The notes below the pieces were generated by a model. It ran no database searches, was not told the origin of the DNA, and saw nothing but the letters and a program-made list of their open reading frames with translations. Position numbers and translations under genes: made by a program. Source: an uncultured Dorea sp. (GTDB taxonomy: Bacteria; Bacillota; Clostridia; Lachnospirales; Lachnospiraceae). From it: 26,719 nt of DNA. Below are positions 16,766 through 24,082 of the stretch, piece after piece. The stretch covers positions 1 through 26,719 of the forward strand of contig CAJUAM010000040.1 in the NCBI GenBank assembly GCA_910584615.1, written 5' to 3'. The number at the start of each line of letters is the position of its first letter. Position 1 is the stretch's first letter.

Positions 16766-17791
16766 GTGGAGAAGAAGAACATTGACTGGTCAGATCTTGG
16801 ATTTGGCTATATCGAGACGGACAAAAGATACGTTTCCAATTATAAGGACGGAGCGTGGGATGAGGGAATACTTACCTCCGATTCAAATGTAGTCATTAAC
16901 GAATGCGCGTGCGTGCTCCAGTATGCCCAGACATGCTTTGAGGGGCTGAAGGCATATACGACGGAGGACGGCCGTATCGTAACTTTTAGGCCGGATCTGA
17001 ATGCAAAGCGGATGGCGGACACGGCAAAGCGCCTTGAGATGCCGGCGTTCCCGGAGGATAGATTTGTAGAGGCGGTGAAACAGGTTGTAAAAGCTAATGC
17101 AGCGTATGTTCCGCCTTTCGGTTCGGGAGCGACCCTCTATGTCCGCCCGTATCTATTCGGTTCTAACGCGGTTATCGGTGTAAAACCTGCGGATGAATAT
17201 CAGTTCCGCACATTTTGTACTCCGGTTGGACCATATTTTAAGGGCGGCGCAAAGCCCATTACCATCAGAGTCTGTGATTTTGACAGAGCGGCTCCGCATG
17301 GGACAGGACATGTAAAAGCGGGGCTTAATTACGCAATGAGCCTTCATGCCATTGTGGATGCACACAAGCAGGGATATGATGAGAATATGTATCTGGACGC
17401 TGCTACGAGGACAAAGGTTGAGGAGACAGGCGGCGCTAACTTTTTGTTTGTAACAAAGGATGGAAAAGTGGTGACACCAAAGTCAGATACAATACTGCCT
17501 TCTATTACAAGACGCTCGCTGATGTATGTGGCTGAAAATTATCTTGGCCTTGAAGTGGAGCAGAGAGAAGTGCATATGGATGAAGTGAAAGAGTTCGCGG
17601 AGTGCGGACTCTGCGGAACGGCAGCAGTGATCTCGCCAGTCGGAAAAGTAGTGGATCACGGAAAAGAGATCTGTTTTTCAAGCGGCATGGATGAGATGGG
17701 GCCTGTTACGAAGAAACTGTATGATACACTGACAGGTATCCAGATGGGAAGGATTGAGGCGCCAGAAGGATGGATCTGTGAGATCTGTTAA
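16766..17791 (+). CDS. ilvE: Branched-chain amino acid aminotransferase
   Basis: IlvE is a fold-type IV PLP enzyme that makes valine, leucine and isoleucine from their keto acids with glutamate, and runs in reverse in catabolism. The PLP lysine is Lys184 in TGHVKAGLNYA. Other family features are CFEGLKAY (58-64), YVRPYLFG (125-132) and EETGGANFLFV (219-229). Its 341 residues are of the class II bacterial/eukaryote-like BCAT size. The start is GTG, with ACGGAGG 8 nt upstream. It has its own promoter and a strong terminator, so it is monocistronic. Two CxxC pairs (Cys280/283 before the GTA loop, and Cys338/341 at the very C terminus) are of note. Confidence 0.94.
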   Translation: MEKKNIDWSDLGFGYIETDKRYVSNYKDGAWDEGILTSDSNVVINECACVLQYAQTCFEGLKAYTTEDGRIVTFRPDLNAKRMADTAKRLEMPAFPEDRFVEAVKQVVKANAAYVPPFGSGATLYVRPYLFGSNAVIGVKPADEYQFRTFCTPVGPYFKGGAKPITIRVCDFDRAAPHGTGHVKAGLNYAMSLHAIVDAHKQGYDENMYLDAATRTKVEETGGANFLFVTKDGKVVTPKSDTILPSITRRSLMYVAENYLGLEVEQREVHMDEVKEFAECGLCGTAAVISPVGKVVDHGKEICFSSGMDEMGPVTKKLYDTLTGIQMGRIEAPEGWICEIC

Positions 17792-17821
17792 GATCTGTAA
17801 TCAAAATACGCGATTGAAGAT

Positions 17822-17871
17822 GCCCGGACAGGGATTGCCAGATGATCTGGCAAAGCTGTCCGGGTATTTTT
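17822..17871 (+). terminator. Rho-independent terminator after ilvE
   Basis: CCCGGACAG (17823-17831) and CTGTCCGGG (17856-17864) form a perfect 9-bp GC-rich stem. An inner TTGCCAGA/TCTGGCAA stem tops it and a T5 run follows (17867-17871). Confidence 0.88.
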
Positions 17872-17918
17872 GATGCTGTTTTTGGTGTGGATTGCGCCTG
17901 TAATCATAAAAAAATGAA

Positions 17919-17971
17919 ATAAACAGTATATAACAGTTGACAACAGTTATAAACTGTTATATACTGTTTAT
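17919..17971 (+). promoter_or_regulatory. gntR promoter embedded in nested palindromes (candidate GntR operator)
   Basis: Two arms of 20 bp (17919-17938 and 17952-17971) are perfect reverse complements separated by 13 bp. A smaller perfect palindrome, AACAGTT-ATA-AACTGTT (17942-17958), lies inside. The promoter TTGACA (17937-17942), 17 nt, TATACT (17960-17965) lies across both. The arrangement fits autorepression by the GntR protein encoded just downstream. Confidence 0.82.
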
Positions 17972-17988
17972 AACGAAGGGGGGATAGG

Positions 17989-18360
17989 ATGAATTTAATT
18001 ATCAGTCATTCTTCCATGCAGCCAATCTACGAGCAGATCGTAGAACAGGTGAAGGGGCAGATCATCAGAGGAATACTTAAGGCAGATACAGCGCTGCCGT
18101 CTGTGCGGACTCTGGCAAAGGAACTTAAAGTCAGCGCGCTGACTGTAAAAAAAGCTTATGATGCGCTGGAGGCAGAAGGATTTGTCATAACTGTTCACGG
18201 TAAAGGCAGCTTTGTAGCCTTTGCAAATCAGCAGATGATGCTGGAAGAGAAGAAAAAGGAAGTAGAGGCTGATCTAGAGACCGCTATCCGCAAGGGCAGA
18301 AGCTGCGGCATGTCAGATCAGGAGTTAAAAGAGTTATTCAATATTATATTGGAGGATTAA
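17989..18360 (+). CDS. GntR-family transcriptional regulator, YtrA subfamily
   Basis: A small DNA-binding repressor. Residues about 8-75 form the GntR winged helix (QPIYEQIVEQVKGQII, then LPSVRTLAKELKVSALTVKKAYDALEAEGFV and the wing HGKGSFV). The C-terminal tail of about 45 residues is too short for a FadR or HutC ligand domain, which places it in the YtrA group that usually heads ABC-transporter operons. At 123 residues it is typical of that group. An A-AGGGGGG ribosome binding site precedes the ATG. It is 4 nt from the ABC ATPase gene. The nested palindromes over its promoter are the likely binding site. The inducer is unknown. Confidence 0.92.
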   Translation: MNLIISHSSMQPIYEQIVEQVKGQIIRGILKADTALPSVRTLAKELKVSALTVKKAYDALEAEGFVITVHGKGSFVAFANQQMMLEEKKKEVEADLETAIRKGRSCGMSDQELKELFNIILED

Positions 18361-18364
18361 AAAT

Positions 18365-19210
18365 ATGCTGCGATTAGAGAATGTAAGAAAACAATATAAA
18401 GATTTTGAACTGGATATTACGATGGAAGTAAAGCCGGGTTACGTGACCGGACTGATCGGAAGGAATGGGGCCGGTAAGACTACGGCATTCAAAGCCGGGC
18501 TAGGCCTGGTCAGGACAGAGGGAGAGATCACGCTCTTTGGAAAACCTCTTAGACAGATCACTGCTTCAGACCGGGAAAAGACGGGAGTCGTGCTGTCGGA
18601 TTCGGGATTCAGCGGATATTTAAAGGTAAAGGATCTGGTGGCGATCCTCAGGAATTTTTACCATGAATTTGATGAAGAGTATTTTACGGGGAAATGCAAG
18701 GAATTTGAGATTCCCTTTGATAAGCAGATCAGGGAGTTTTCTACTGGTATGAAGCGCAGGCTTCAGGTTGTGGCAGCTCTTTCCCACAATGCAAAGCTTC
18801 TTATCATGGATGAACCTACGGCAGGCATGGATGTGATCGCGAGGGATGAGCTTCTTTTCATGCTCCGGGAATATATGGAGACAGGGGGGCGTTCGGTTCT
18901 TATAAGTTCCCATATCTCCGGGGATCTGGAAGGGATCTGTGATGATATCTATATGATCGACAACGGAAAAGTGATCCTTCATGAAGAGACAGATACGCTG
19001 CTTGACCGGTACGGCGTGTTAAAGGTGACAAAGGAGCAGTATGAGGCAATTGATAAGCGTTTTATCCTGTGCCAGAGTAAAGAGGAGTTCGGTTTTTGCT
19101 GCCTGACAAAGGAAAAGCAGTTCTATCTGGAAAACTATCCGGATGTGATAGTGGAAAAGGGTTCTGTAGATGGTGTGATGACAATGATGATCCGAGGTGA
19201 GAGAAGATGA
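18365..19210 (+). CDS. ABC transporter ATP-binding protein
   Basis: The ATPase of the transporter encoded here. Walker A GRNGAGKTT (32-40), signature FSTGMKRRLQV (125-135, STGMK in place of the usual LSGGQ), Walker B LLIMDEP (145-151), D-loop AGMD and H-loop His183 are all present, so it should hydrolyse ATP. The Q-loop position reads GVVLSDSGF with no clear Gln, as in several exporters of this YtrB-like type. Residues after about 215 form a short accessory C-terminal domain. Its TGA overlaps the ATG of the first membrane subunit. The substrate cannot be deduced; related operons respond to cell-envelope stress or antimicrobial peptides. Confidence 0.92.
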   Translation: MLRLENVRKQYKDFELDITMEVKPGYVTGLIGRNGAGKTTAFKAGLGLVRTEGEITLFGKPLRQITASDREKTGVVLSDSGFSGYLKVKDLVAILRNFYHEFDEEYFTGKCKEFEIPFDKQIREFSTGMKRRLQVVAALSHNAKLLIMDEPTAGMDVIARDELLFMLREYMETGGRSVLISSHISGDLEGICDDIYMIDNGKVILHEETDTLLDRYGVLKVTKEQYEAIDKRFILCQSKEEFGFCCLTKEKQFYLENYPDVIVEKGSVDGVMTMMIRGERR

Positions 19211-19836
19211 AAGGATTATTGATCAAAGATATAAAATTGATGTTTGGGCAGGGCTCGTTTTTGGCTATTCTGCCGATAGTAGGGGCGCTTATTGTAGTGC
19301 CAAGCGGACAGCTGGATGTAGGTTTTGGTTATATCACATCGGTATCCGGCCTGATCGCGATGACTACTATTAATTTAGATTCTTATGATAACGGATATTC
19401 TTTTTTGTTCACTCTGCCAATAAGCCGTAAAGGATATGTGAAAGAGAAGTATTTGTTTTCCCTTATATCCTCCGCTGTTATGATGGCAGCGGTGGGAACG
19501 AGCCTGTGGCTTATGGTAGCGGCAGTTCATCCGGAAAATCACGATGGATTTATGGATTTTATAATGGATATGCGGAATGCTTATCTGATTGTTCTGATGG
19601 CTCTTTCTTTCCTGCTGCCGATCTTTTTGGAATTCGGGGCAGAGAAGAGCCGGTACATCATCCTGATCCTGTGCGGAATCTTTACGGCAGTGATGGTGGG
19701 AGTAACGGATAATGAGATACTGGGAGAGATTTTTAATACAGGGGTAAAGGGAATTTTGTTTGTGATTTTAAATACAGGATTGCTTGCGGGTTCTTATGCG
19801 GTGTCATGTTGTATTATGGAGGGGAAAGATTTTTAG
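19207..19836 (+). CDS. ABC-2-type membrane protein, paralog 1 of 3
   Basis: A 209-residue integral membrane protein with about six hydrophobic segments. It starts MKGLLIKDIKLMFGQ, carries the internal motif SYDNGYSFLFTLPISRKGYVKEKYLFSL (about 58-85) and ends CIMEGKDF. This pattern, shared with the next two genes, is that of short ABC-2 permeases found with YtrB-like ATPases. Its ATG overlaps the ATPase stop codon, which suggests coupled translation and a shared complex. It is the most diverged of the three at the C terminus (MEGKDF against MERKDF). Confidence 0.83.
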   Translation: MKGLLIKDIKLMFGQGSFLAILPIVGALIVVPSGQLDVGFGYITSVSGLIAMTTINLDSYDNGYSFLFTLPISRKGYVKEKYLFSLISSAVMMAAVGTSLWLMVAAVHPENHDGFMDFIMDMRNAYLIVLMALSFLLPIFLEFGAEKSRYIILILCGIFTAVMVGVTDNEILGEIFNTGVKGILFVILNTGLLAGSYAVSCCIMEGKDF

Positions 19837-19852
19837 AAAGGATGTGGAGTGG

Positions 19853-20482
19853 ATGAAAGGATTGTTTTACAAGGATTATAAATTGATATTAGCGGGAAGA
19901 TCTAACTTTAATCTCATATTTCTTGCGGTTATCTGCAGCGTATTTGCCGGGGCAGATGCTGATCCCTACAGCGGTTACTACGGGATATGTCTGGTAACTG
20001 TCCTGGCGTCGGTAGGTGTCAGAAACTATGATGTCTGCGATAATGGACTGGCATATCTGTTCACTCTTCCCATAAGCCGGAGAGGATATGTAAGAGAGTC
20101 TTACTTGTTTTCACTGGTTTCCGCCGGCGTGACGTTTATCGCGTGGAGTATTTTTAACGGAATGCTTAATATAGTTTTCCAAGCGGATCATAGTTCACTT
20201 ATCTCTTTTATAGGAATGTCATGGGATTTTTTTAAGTTACATCTGATCATGATCGCGTTTCTGATCCCGTTTTACCTGTTTTTGGGCGGGAAGAAAAGCA
20301 GTCAGTATATACTGATCGTTGTCTCAGTCATACTGATCTTCGTCATATATACCGGCAGTATGCCTTTATACGGATGGTTAGAAAAGGGGATAAGGCTGCT
20401 TAAAGTATTTCCGGTAACAGTTCTTTTAATGGCAGGATCTTATCTGATCTCTGTAATGATCATGGAAAGAAAAGATTTTTAA
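19853..20482 (+). CDS. ABC-2-type membrane protein, paralog 2 of 3
   Basis: A 209-residue membrane protein with the same plan as the preceding gene: MKGLFYKDYKLILAG at the start, NYDVCDNGLAYLFTLPISRRGYVRESYLFSL internally and MIMERKDF at the end. The frame is open back to 19784, but an alignment-like match of the MKG.(4)KD start in all three paralogs, and AAAGGATG upstream, place the start at 19853. It lies 16 nt after paralog 1 and 17 nt before paralog 3. It may form a heteromeric pore with one or both paralogs. Confidence 0.82.
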   Translation: MKGLFYKDYKLILAGRSNFNLIFLAVICSVFAGADADPYSGYYGICLVTVLASVGVRNYDVCDNGLAYLFTLPISRRGYVRESYLFSLVSAGVTFIAWSIFNGMLNIVFQADHSSLISFIGMSWDFFKLHLIMIAFLIPFYLFLGGKKSSQYILIVVSVILIFVIYTGSMPLYGWLEKGIRLLKVFPVTVLLMAGSYLISVMIMERKDF

Positions 20483-20499
20483 GAGAGAGAGGCGATGAG

Positions 20500-21141
20500 A
20501 TGAAGGGGATGTTCACAAAGGACTTAAGACTGCTGACAGGCGGGAAGGAATCTTACTTTCATGTAATGTTTGCCGTGCTGTTTTTAGGCGTTTTAGGGAT
20601 AGCCTTAGACGGGGATCCGGGGGATAATTTTAGTTTTGAGTGTGCAGTCATAGCAATAATGGCTACAAAGACAAAGAGTTATGATATTTATGACAACGGG
20701 ATGGCGTATCTGCTCACACTTCCGGTTGGACGGAAAGAATATGTAAGAGAGTCTTATTTATTCGCGGTTTTGGTCTCTGTCATCCTGACGATTGTGCTCG
20801 GCATAATGAATACAGCGGCGATCGCGTTTACGGGCCAGGGAATGCAGGGATTTCGGATTCTTTTGGGGAACATAGGACAGTCATTCGGGATAGTGCTTAT
20901 CATCATCGCGTTATTGATTCCCTTTGAGATACAGTTTGGAGTGAAGAGGAGTGCTTATATTATCTTAGTGATTGCAATCGGAGTGGTGATGGGACTTTTT
21001 CTGGCGCTTGATAACGGTGTTTTTATAGCAGTGATGATACAAAAGGGGATGGGAGCGCTGATAAGATTTCCGGTGCCATGGGTCATGCTGGCAGTTTCTT
21101 ATCTGATATGTGTTGTCATCATGGAAAGAAAAGATTTTTAG
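20500..21141 (+). CDS. ABC-2-type membrane protein, paralog 3 of 3
   Basis: A 213-residue membrane protein that starts MKGMFTKDLRLLTGG, has SYDIYDNGMAYLLTLPVGRKEYVRESYLFAV internally and ends VIMERKDF. The last 23 nt of its coding end are the same as those of paralog 2, pointing to a fairly recent duplication or conversion. GAGAGAGG provides the ribosome binding site. It is the last gene of the gntR operon; a GC-rich terminator follows its stop at once. Confidence 0.83.
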   Translation: MKGMFTKDLRLLTGGKESYFHVMFAVLFLGVLGIALDGDPGDNFSFECAVIAIMATKTKSYDIYDNGMAYLLTLPVGRKEYVRESYLFAVLVSVILTIVLGIMNTAAIAFTGQGMQGFRILLGNIGQSFGIVLIIIALLIPFEIQFGVKRSAYIILVIAIGVVMGLFLALDNGVFIAVMIQKGMGALIRFPVPWVMLAVSYLICVVIMERKDF

Positions 21142-21144
21142 CGG

Positions 21145-21181
21145 CCGGGCCGGATAGTATTATCCGGTCCGGTGGCTTTTT
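21145..21181 (+). terminator. Terminator of the gntR-ABC operon, overlapping the end of the TetR gene
   Basis: CCGGGCCGGATA (21145-21156), loop GTAT, TATCCGGTCCGG (21161-21172): a 12-bp stem with one G-U pair and then T5 (21177-21181). The stop codon of the opposing TetR gene (21160-21162) lies at the tip of the hairpin. Confidence 0.8.
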
Positions 21182-21765
21182 ACGATAAGCCGTACAGAAC
21201 GGTACAAAAATGGCTTATATTTTTCGATAGGCAGCGGTTCGCCATACAGAATAGAATTGTATCCGGTGGAACCGGCAAGTTCAACGATCGTAAAAAGCAT
21301 GACATTAACATTGGCATAATTATGTTCATCCTGCTCTACCAGTAATAGAAATCTCTCGTAAATATCGCGGTCACTGTTTTTGTTTTCACCGGTCAGGAGG
21401 GTAGAGCGCAGCGCTCCCATCACTAAGTTTTTAGAAATAAAATTAAGAAGTGCTGTATTGGCTGACAATGTGTTGAAGACATGTTCGATGATAAAAATCA
21501 ACTGATCCTCTAGTCCGCGGATGCCGGATTCTTCTAAGGCATCGCCCGCGGCAGCGAACAATTCGTTGGTCTTGTGGGCGATCAGTTTATTTTTAATGTC
21601 ATATTTGTCTTTAAAATACAGATAGAAGGTGCCTTTGGCGACTCCCGCTTTTTCAACGATATCAGATATGGCGGTAGAGTTGATCCCTTTTGTGGTAAAC
21701 AGATCATAAGCTGTATTGAAAAGAGCTTCTTTCTTCTTTTTTTTGTTTTCATCTACTTTTCCCAT
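21160..21765 (-). CDS. TetR-family transcriptional regulator
   Basis: A 201-residue repressor. The TetR helix-turn-helix is at about residues 12-58: KKEALFNTAYDLFTTKGINSTAISDIVEKAGVAKGTFYLYFKDKYDIKNKL. A variable ligand-binding domain follows. The N terminus is unusually lysine-rich (KVDENKKKKKEA). AAGGGAG lies about 10 nt before the start. It is divergent from the MMPL exporter gene, and four related TGAC...GTCA boxes lie in the shared 193-bp gap over both promoters, which fits repression of itself and of the exporter pair. The ligand is unknown; exporter substrates or fatty acids are usual for such pairs. Confidence 0.93.
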   Translation of the reverse strand: MGKVDENKKKKKEALFNTAYDLFTTKGINSTAISDIVEKAGVAKGTFYLYFKDKYDIKNKLIAHKTNELFAAAGDALEESGIRGLEDQLIFIIEHVFNTLSANTALLNFISKNLVMGALRSTLLTGENKNSDRDIYERFLLLVEQDEHNYANVNVMLFTIVELAGSTGYNSILYGEPLPIEKYKPFLYRSVRLIVKSHRTG

Positions 21766-21821
21766 AAAATCAGCTCCCTTCTTGTTATGAAACCAGCAGT
21801 TTGGGTTGTGTGATTACATGT

Positions 21822-21850
21822 ATTATATTAGTAAGACGATTAAAAGTCAA
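21822..21850 (-). promoter_or_regulatory. Sigma-A promoter of the TetR gene
   Basis: On the minus strand TTGACT (21850-21845), a 17-nt spacer and TATAAT (21827-21822). The -35 falls inside a degenerate TetR box (21837-21849), so binding there would block polymerase. Confidence 0.75.
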
Positions 21851-21935
21851 ATAAATATGACTAAAAGTCAAAAAATATATTGACTAATGGTCATATTTGA
21901 GTTATAGTACCTTTAGAAATAATGACCATTAGTCA
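21837..21935. promoter_or_regulatory. Array of four candidate TetR operator boxes
   Basis: Three 13-bp boxes with TGAC and GTCA ends: TGACTAAAAGTCA (21858-21870), TGACTAATGGTCA (21881-21893) and TGACCATTAGTCA (21923-21935, the exact reverse complement of the second). A degenerate fourth is at 21837-21849. Start-to-start distances of 21, 23 and 42 bp put the boxes on nearly the same helix face. They overlap the tetR -35, the exporter -35 and the exporter leader. Confidence 0.75.
21880..21908 (+). promoter_or_regulatory. Sigma-A promoter of the MMPL exporter operon
   Basis: TTGACT (21880-21885), a 17-nt spacer and TATAGT (21903-21908), with the start near 21915. The -35 lies in the box at 21881-21893 and the box at 21923-21935 lies just downstream of the start. 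Confidence 0.75.
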
Positions 21936-21958
21936 TAATAGAAAAGGAGAATGGTAGG

Positions 21959-24031
21959 ATGAATAAGTTTGGAAAGGCGGTAGTAAAGTGCAGGACAGCC
22001 ATTTTGATCACCAGTATCCTGCTGCTGATACCGGCAGTGTTCGGATATATCCATACGAGAGTTAATTATGATGTGCTGACTTATCTGCCGAAGGAGATTG
22101 AGACAATGCAGGGTCAGGATATCATGATAGAAGATTTTGGTATCGGTGCATTTTCAATGCTTATGGTAGATGGGATGGAACCGAAAGACGTAGCTGCCCT
22201 GAAGGCGGAAGTGGAAAAGACAGACCATGTAAAGAAGGTATTATGGTATGATTCCATCGCAGATATTTCCATGCCTCAGAGCATGCTTCCGGATAAGATC
22301 TATGAAGTGTTTCATTCGGATAAAGGGACAATGATGGCAGTGTTTTTTGATGAAGGTACATCATCGGACGGCACGATGGAGGCTATCGGAGAGATCCGTA
22401 AAATCACAGGAAAACAGTGCTTTTTAAGCGGTATGTCGGCAATCGTTACAGACACGAAAGAGCTGTCGGAGAGGGAGACGCCGGTCTATGTGCTGATCGC
22501 GGTCATCCTTTCTTCCATTGTACTTGCGGTTACAATGGAATCTTTTGTAGTTCCTTTGCTGTTTCTGTTAAGCATCGGGCTTGCGATCATTTATAATCTT
22601 GGAAGCAATATCATGTTCGGGGAGATTTCTTATATCACGAAAGCACTGGCAGCTGTGCTGCAGCTTGGAGTTACGATGGACTATTCTATATTCCTGATGC
22701 ACAGCTATGAAGAGCAGCAGGCAGAGTGCGGGGGAGATAAGAAACTTGCCATGGCACATGCCATTACCCAGACATTTTCTTCTGTTATCGGAAGCTCTAT
22801 TACGACAGTGGCAGGGTTTATCGCGCTTTGCTTTATGAGCTTTACTCTTGGAAAAGACATTGGTATCGTTATGGCAAAGGGTGTGATCTTAGGTGTTATC
22901 ACCTGTGTGACAATTCTGCCGTCTATGATACTTGTGTGTGACAGGCTGATCGTGAAGACGAAGCATAAGCCGTTCCTGCCAAACATTAACAGGATCTCTA
23001 AGAAGGTTACGAAGCATTTCCCTGTATATGTGGCATTGTTTCTAATCTTTCTGATTCCCGCTATTTACGGCAATAACCATACGGGAGTCTATTATAATCT
23101 GGATGAGACGCTTCCGAAGGAGCTTCCTTGTATCATAGCCAATGAAAAGCTTAAAGAAGACTATGATATGAATACCACCCATATCCTTTTGGTTGACAGT
23201 GATGTGCCTTCTTCGGATGTGGGGAAAATGTTAAAAGAGATTGAAAATGTGGACGGCATTAAGTGGGCGTTAGGCTTAGACAGTCTTATTGGTCCTGCCA
23301 TTCCGGACAGCATGATCCCTTCATCGATCACTGAGCTGCTTAAAAATGATAAGTACCAGATGGTGCTGATCAATTCAGTATATAAAGTGGCATCAGATGA
23401 AGTGAACAGGCAGGTGGATGAGATTAATGCAGTGCTTGACAGGTACGATGAAGGTGCCATGCTTGTAGGAGAGGCACCTTTGACGAAGGATCTGATCGAT
23501 ATAACTGATACGGACTTTAAGACGGTAAGCTTAGTGTCCATTGGAATCATATTTGTCATTATATTGATTTTATTCCGTTCCATTTCTTTGCCGGTCATTC
23601 TTGTGGGAGTGATAGAATTTGCCATATTCGTAAACATGGGGATTCCGTTCTATACAGGGACGACGCTGCCTTTCGTGGCTTCTATCGTCATCGGCACGAT
23701 CCAGCTTGGAGCGACTGTGGATTATGCGATACTTATGACAACAAGGTATAAGAGGGAAAGAAGTCTTGGAGCAGGAAAATATGAAGCGGTTACCATCGCC
23801 CATCAGGCGTCGGCACAGTCTATCATAGTCAGCGCGCTGAGCTTCTTTGCGGCGACTGTGGGAGTAGGACTCTATTCTAATATTGATATGATCAGTTCAC
23901 TGTGTATCCTGATGGCAAGGGGAGCGATCGTCAGCATGGTGGTAGTTGTATTCGTACTGCCGTCCATGTTCATGGTATTTGACAAAGTAATTGTAAAAAC
24001 AAGCGGCGGATTTCTGCCGAAAAGGCAGTAA
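21959..24031 (+). CDS. MMPL/RND-superfamily exporter
   Basis: A 690-residue membrane exporter of the MMPL/HpnN-like class, driven by the proton gradient. It has the RND internal duplication: helix 1 (about 13-31), an extracellular domain (about 35-170), five helices, then helix 7 (about 355-370), a second extracellular domain (about 375-515) and five more helices. The proton-relay aspartates appear in matching places, LGVTMDYSIF (Asp241) and LGATVDYAIL (Asp588). The repeated segments YDVLTYLPKE and YNLDETLPKE mark the starts of the two ectodomains. It is preceded by AAGGAG and transcribed from the box-covered promoter. The downstream heptad-repeat protein is a likely partner. Lipids, fatty acids or amphipathic toxic compounds are possible substrates; none is shown by sequence. 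Confidence 0.9.
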   Translation: MNKFGKAVVKCRTAILITSILLLIPAVFGYIHTRVNYDVLTYLPKEIETMQGQDIMIEDFGIGAFSMLMVDGMEPKDVAALKAEVEKTDHVKKVLWYDSIADISMPQSMLPDKIYEVFHSDKGTMMAVFFDEGTSSDGTMEAIGEIRKITGKQCFLSGMSAIVTDTKELSERETPVYVLIAVILSSIVLAVTMESFVVPLLFLLSIGLAIIYNLGSNIMFGEISYITKALAAVLQLGVTMDYSIFLMHSYEEQQAECGGDKKLAMAHAITQTFSSVIGSSITTVAGFIALCFMSFTLGKDIGIVMAKGVILGVITCVTILPSMILVCDRLIVKTKHKPFLPNINRISKKVTKHFPVYVALFLIFLIPAIYGNNHTGVYYNLDETLPKELPCIIANEKLKEDYDMNTTHILLVDSDVPSSDVGKMLKEIENVDGIKWALGLDSLIGPAIPDSMIPSSITELLKNDKYQMVLINSVYKVASDEVNRQVDEINAVLDRYDEGAMLVGEAPLTKDLIDITDTDFKTVSLVSIGIIFVIILILFRSISLPVILVGVIEFAIFVNMGIPFYTGTTLPFVASIVIGTIQLGATVDYAILMTTRYKRERSLGAGKYEAVTIAHQASAQSIIVSALSFFAATVGVGLYSNIDMISSLCILMARGAIVSMVVVVFVLPSMFMVFDKVIVKTSGGFLPKRQ

Positions 24032-24082
24032 CGTAAAATTTGAAAACAGAAGGCAGAAGTTGATGAACAGGGGGTATGTTTT

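Noticed and set aside
19784..19852. Upstream extension of permease 2.
   Set aside because: The two other paralogs start with MKG...KD, and this gene has the same start at 19853; the extra 23 residues come from reading the end of permease 1 in another frame.
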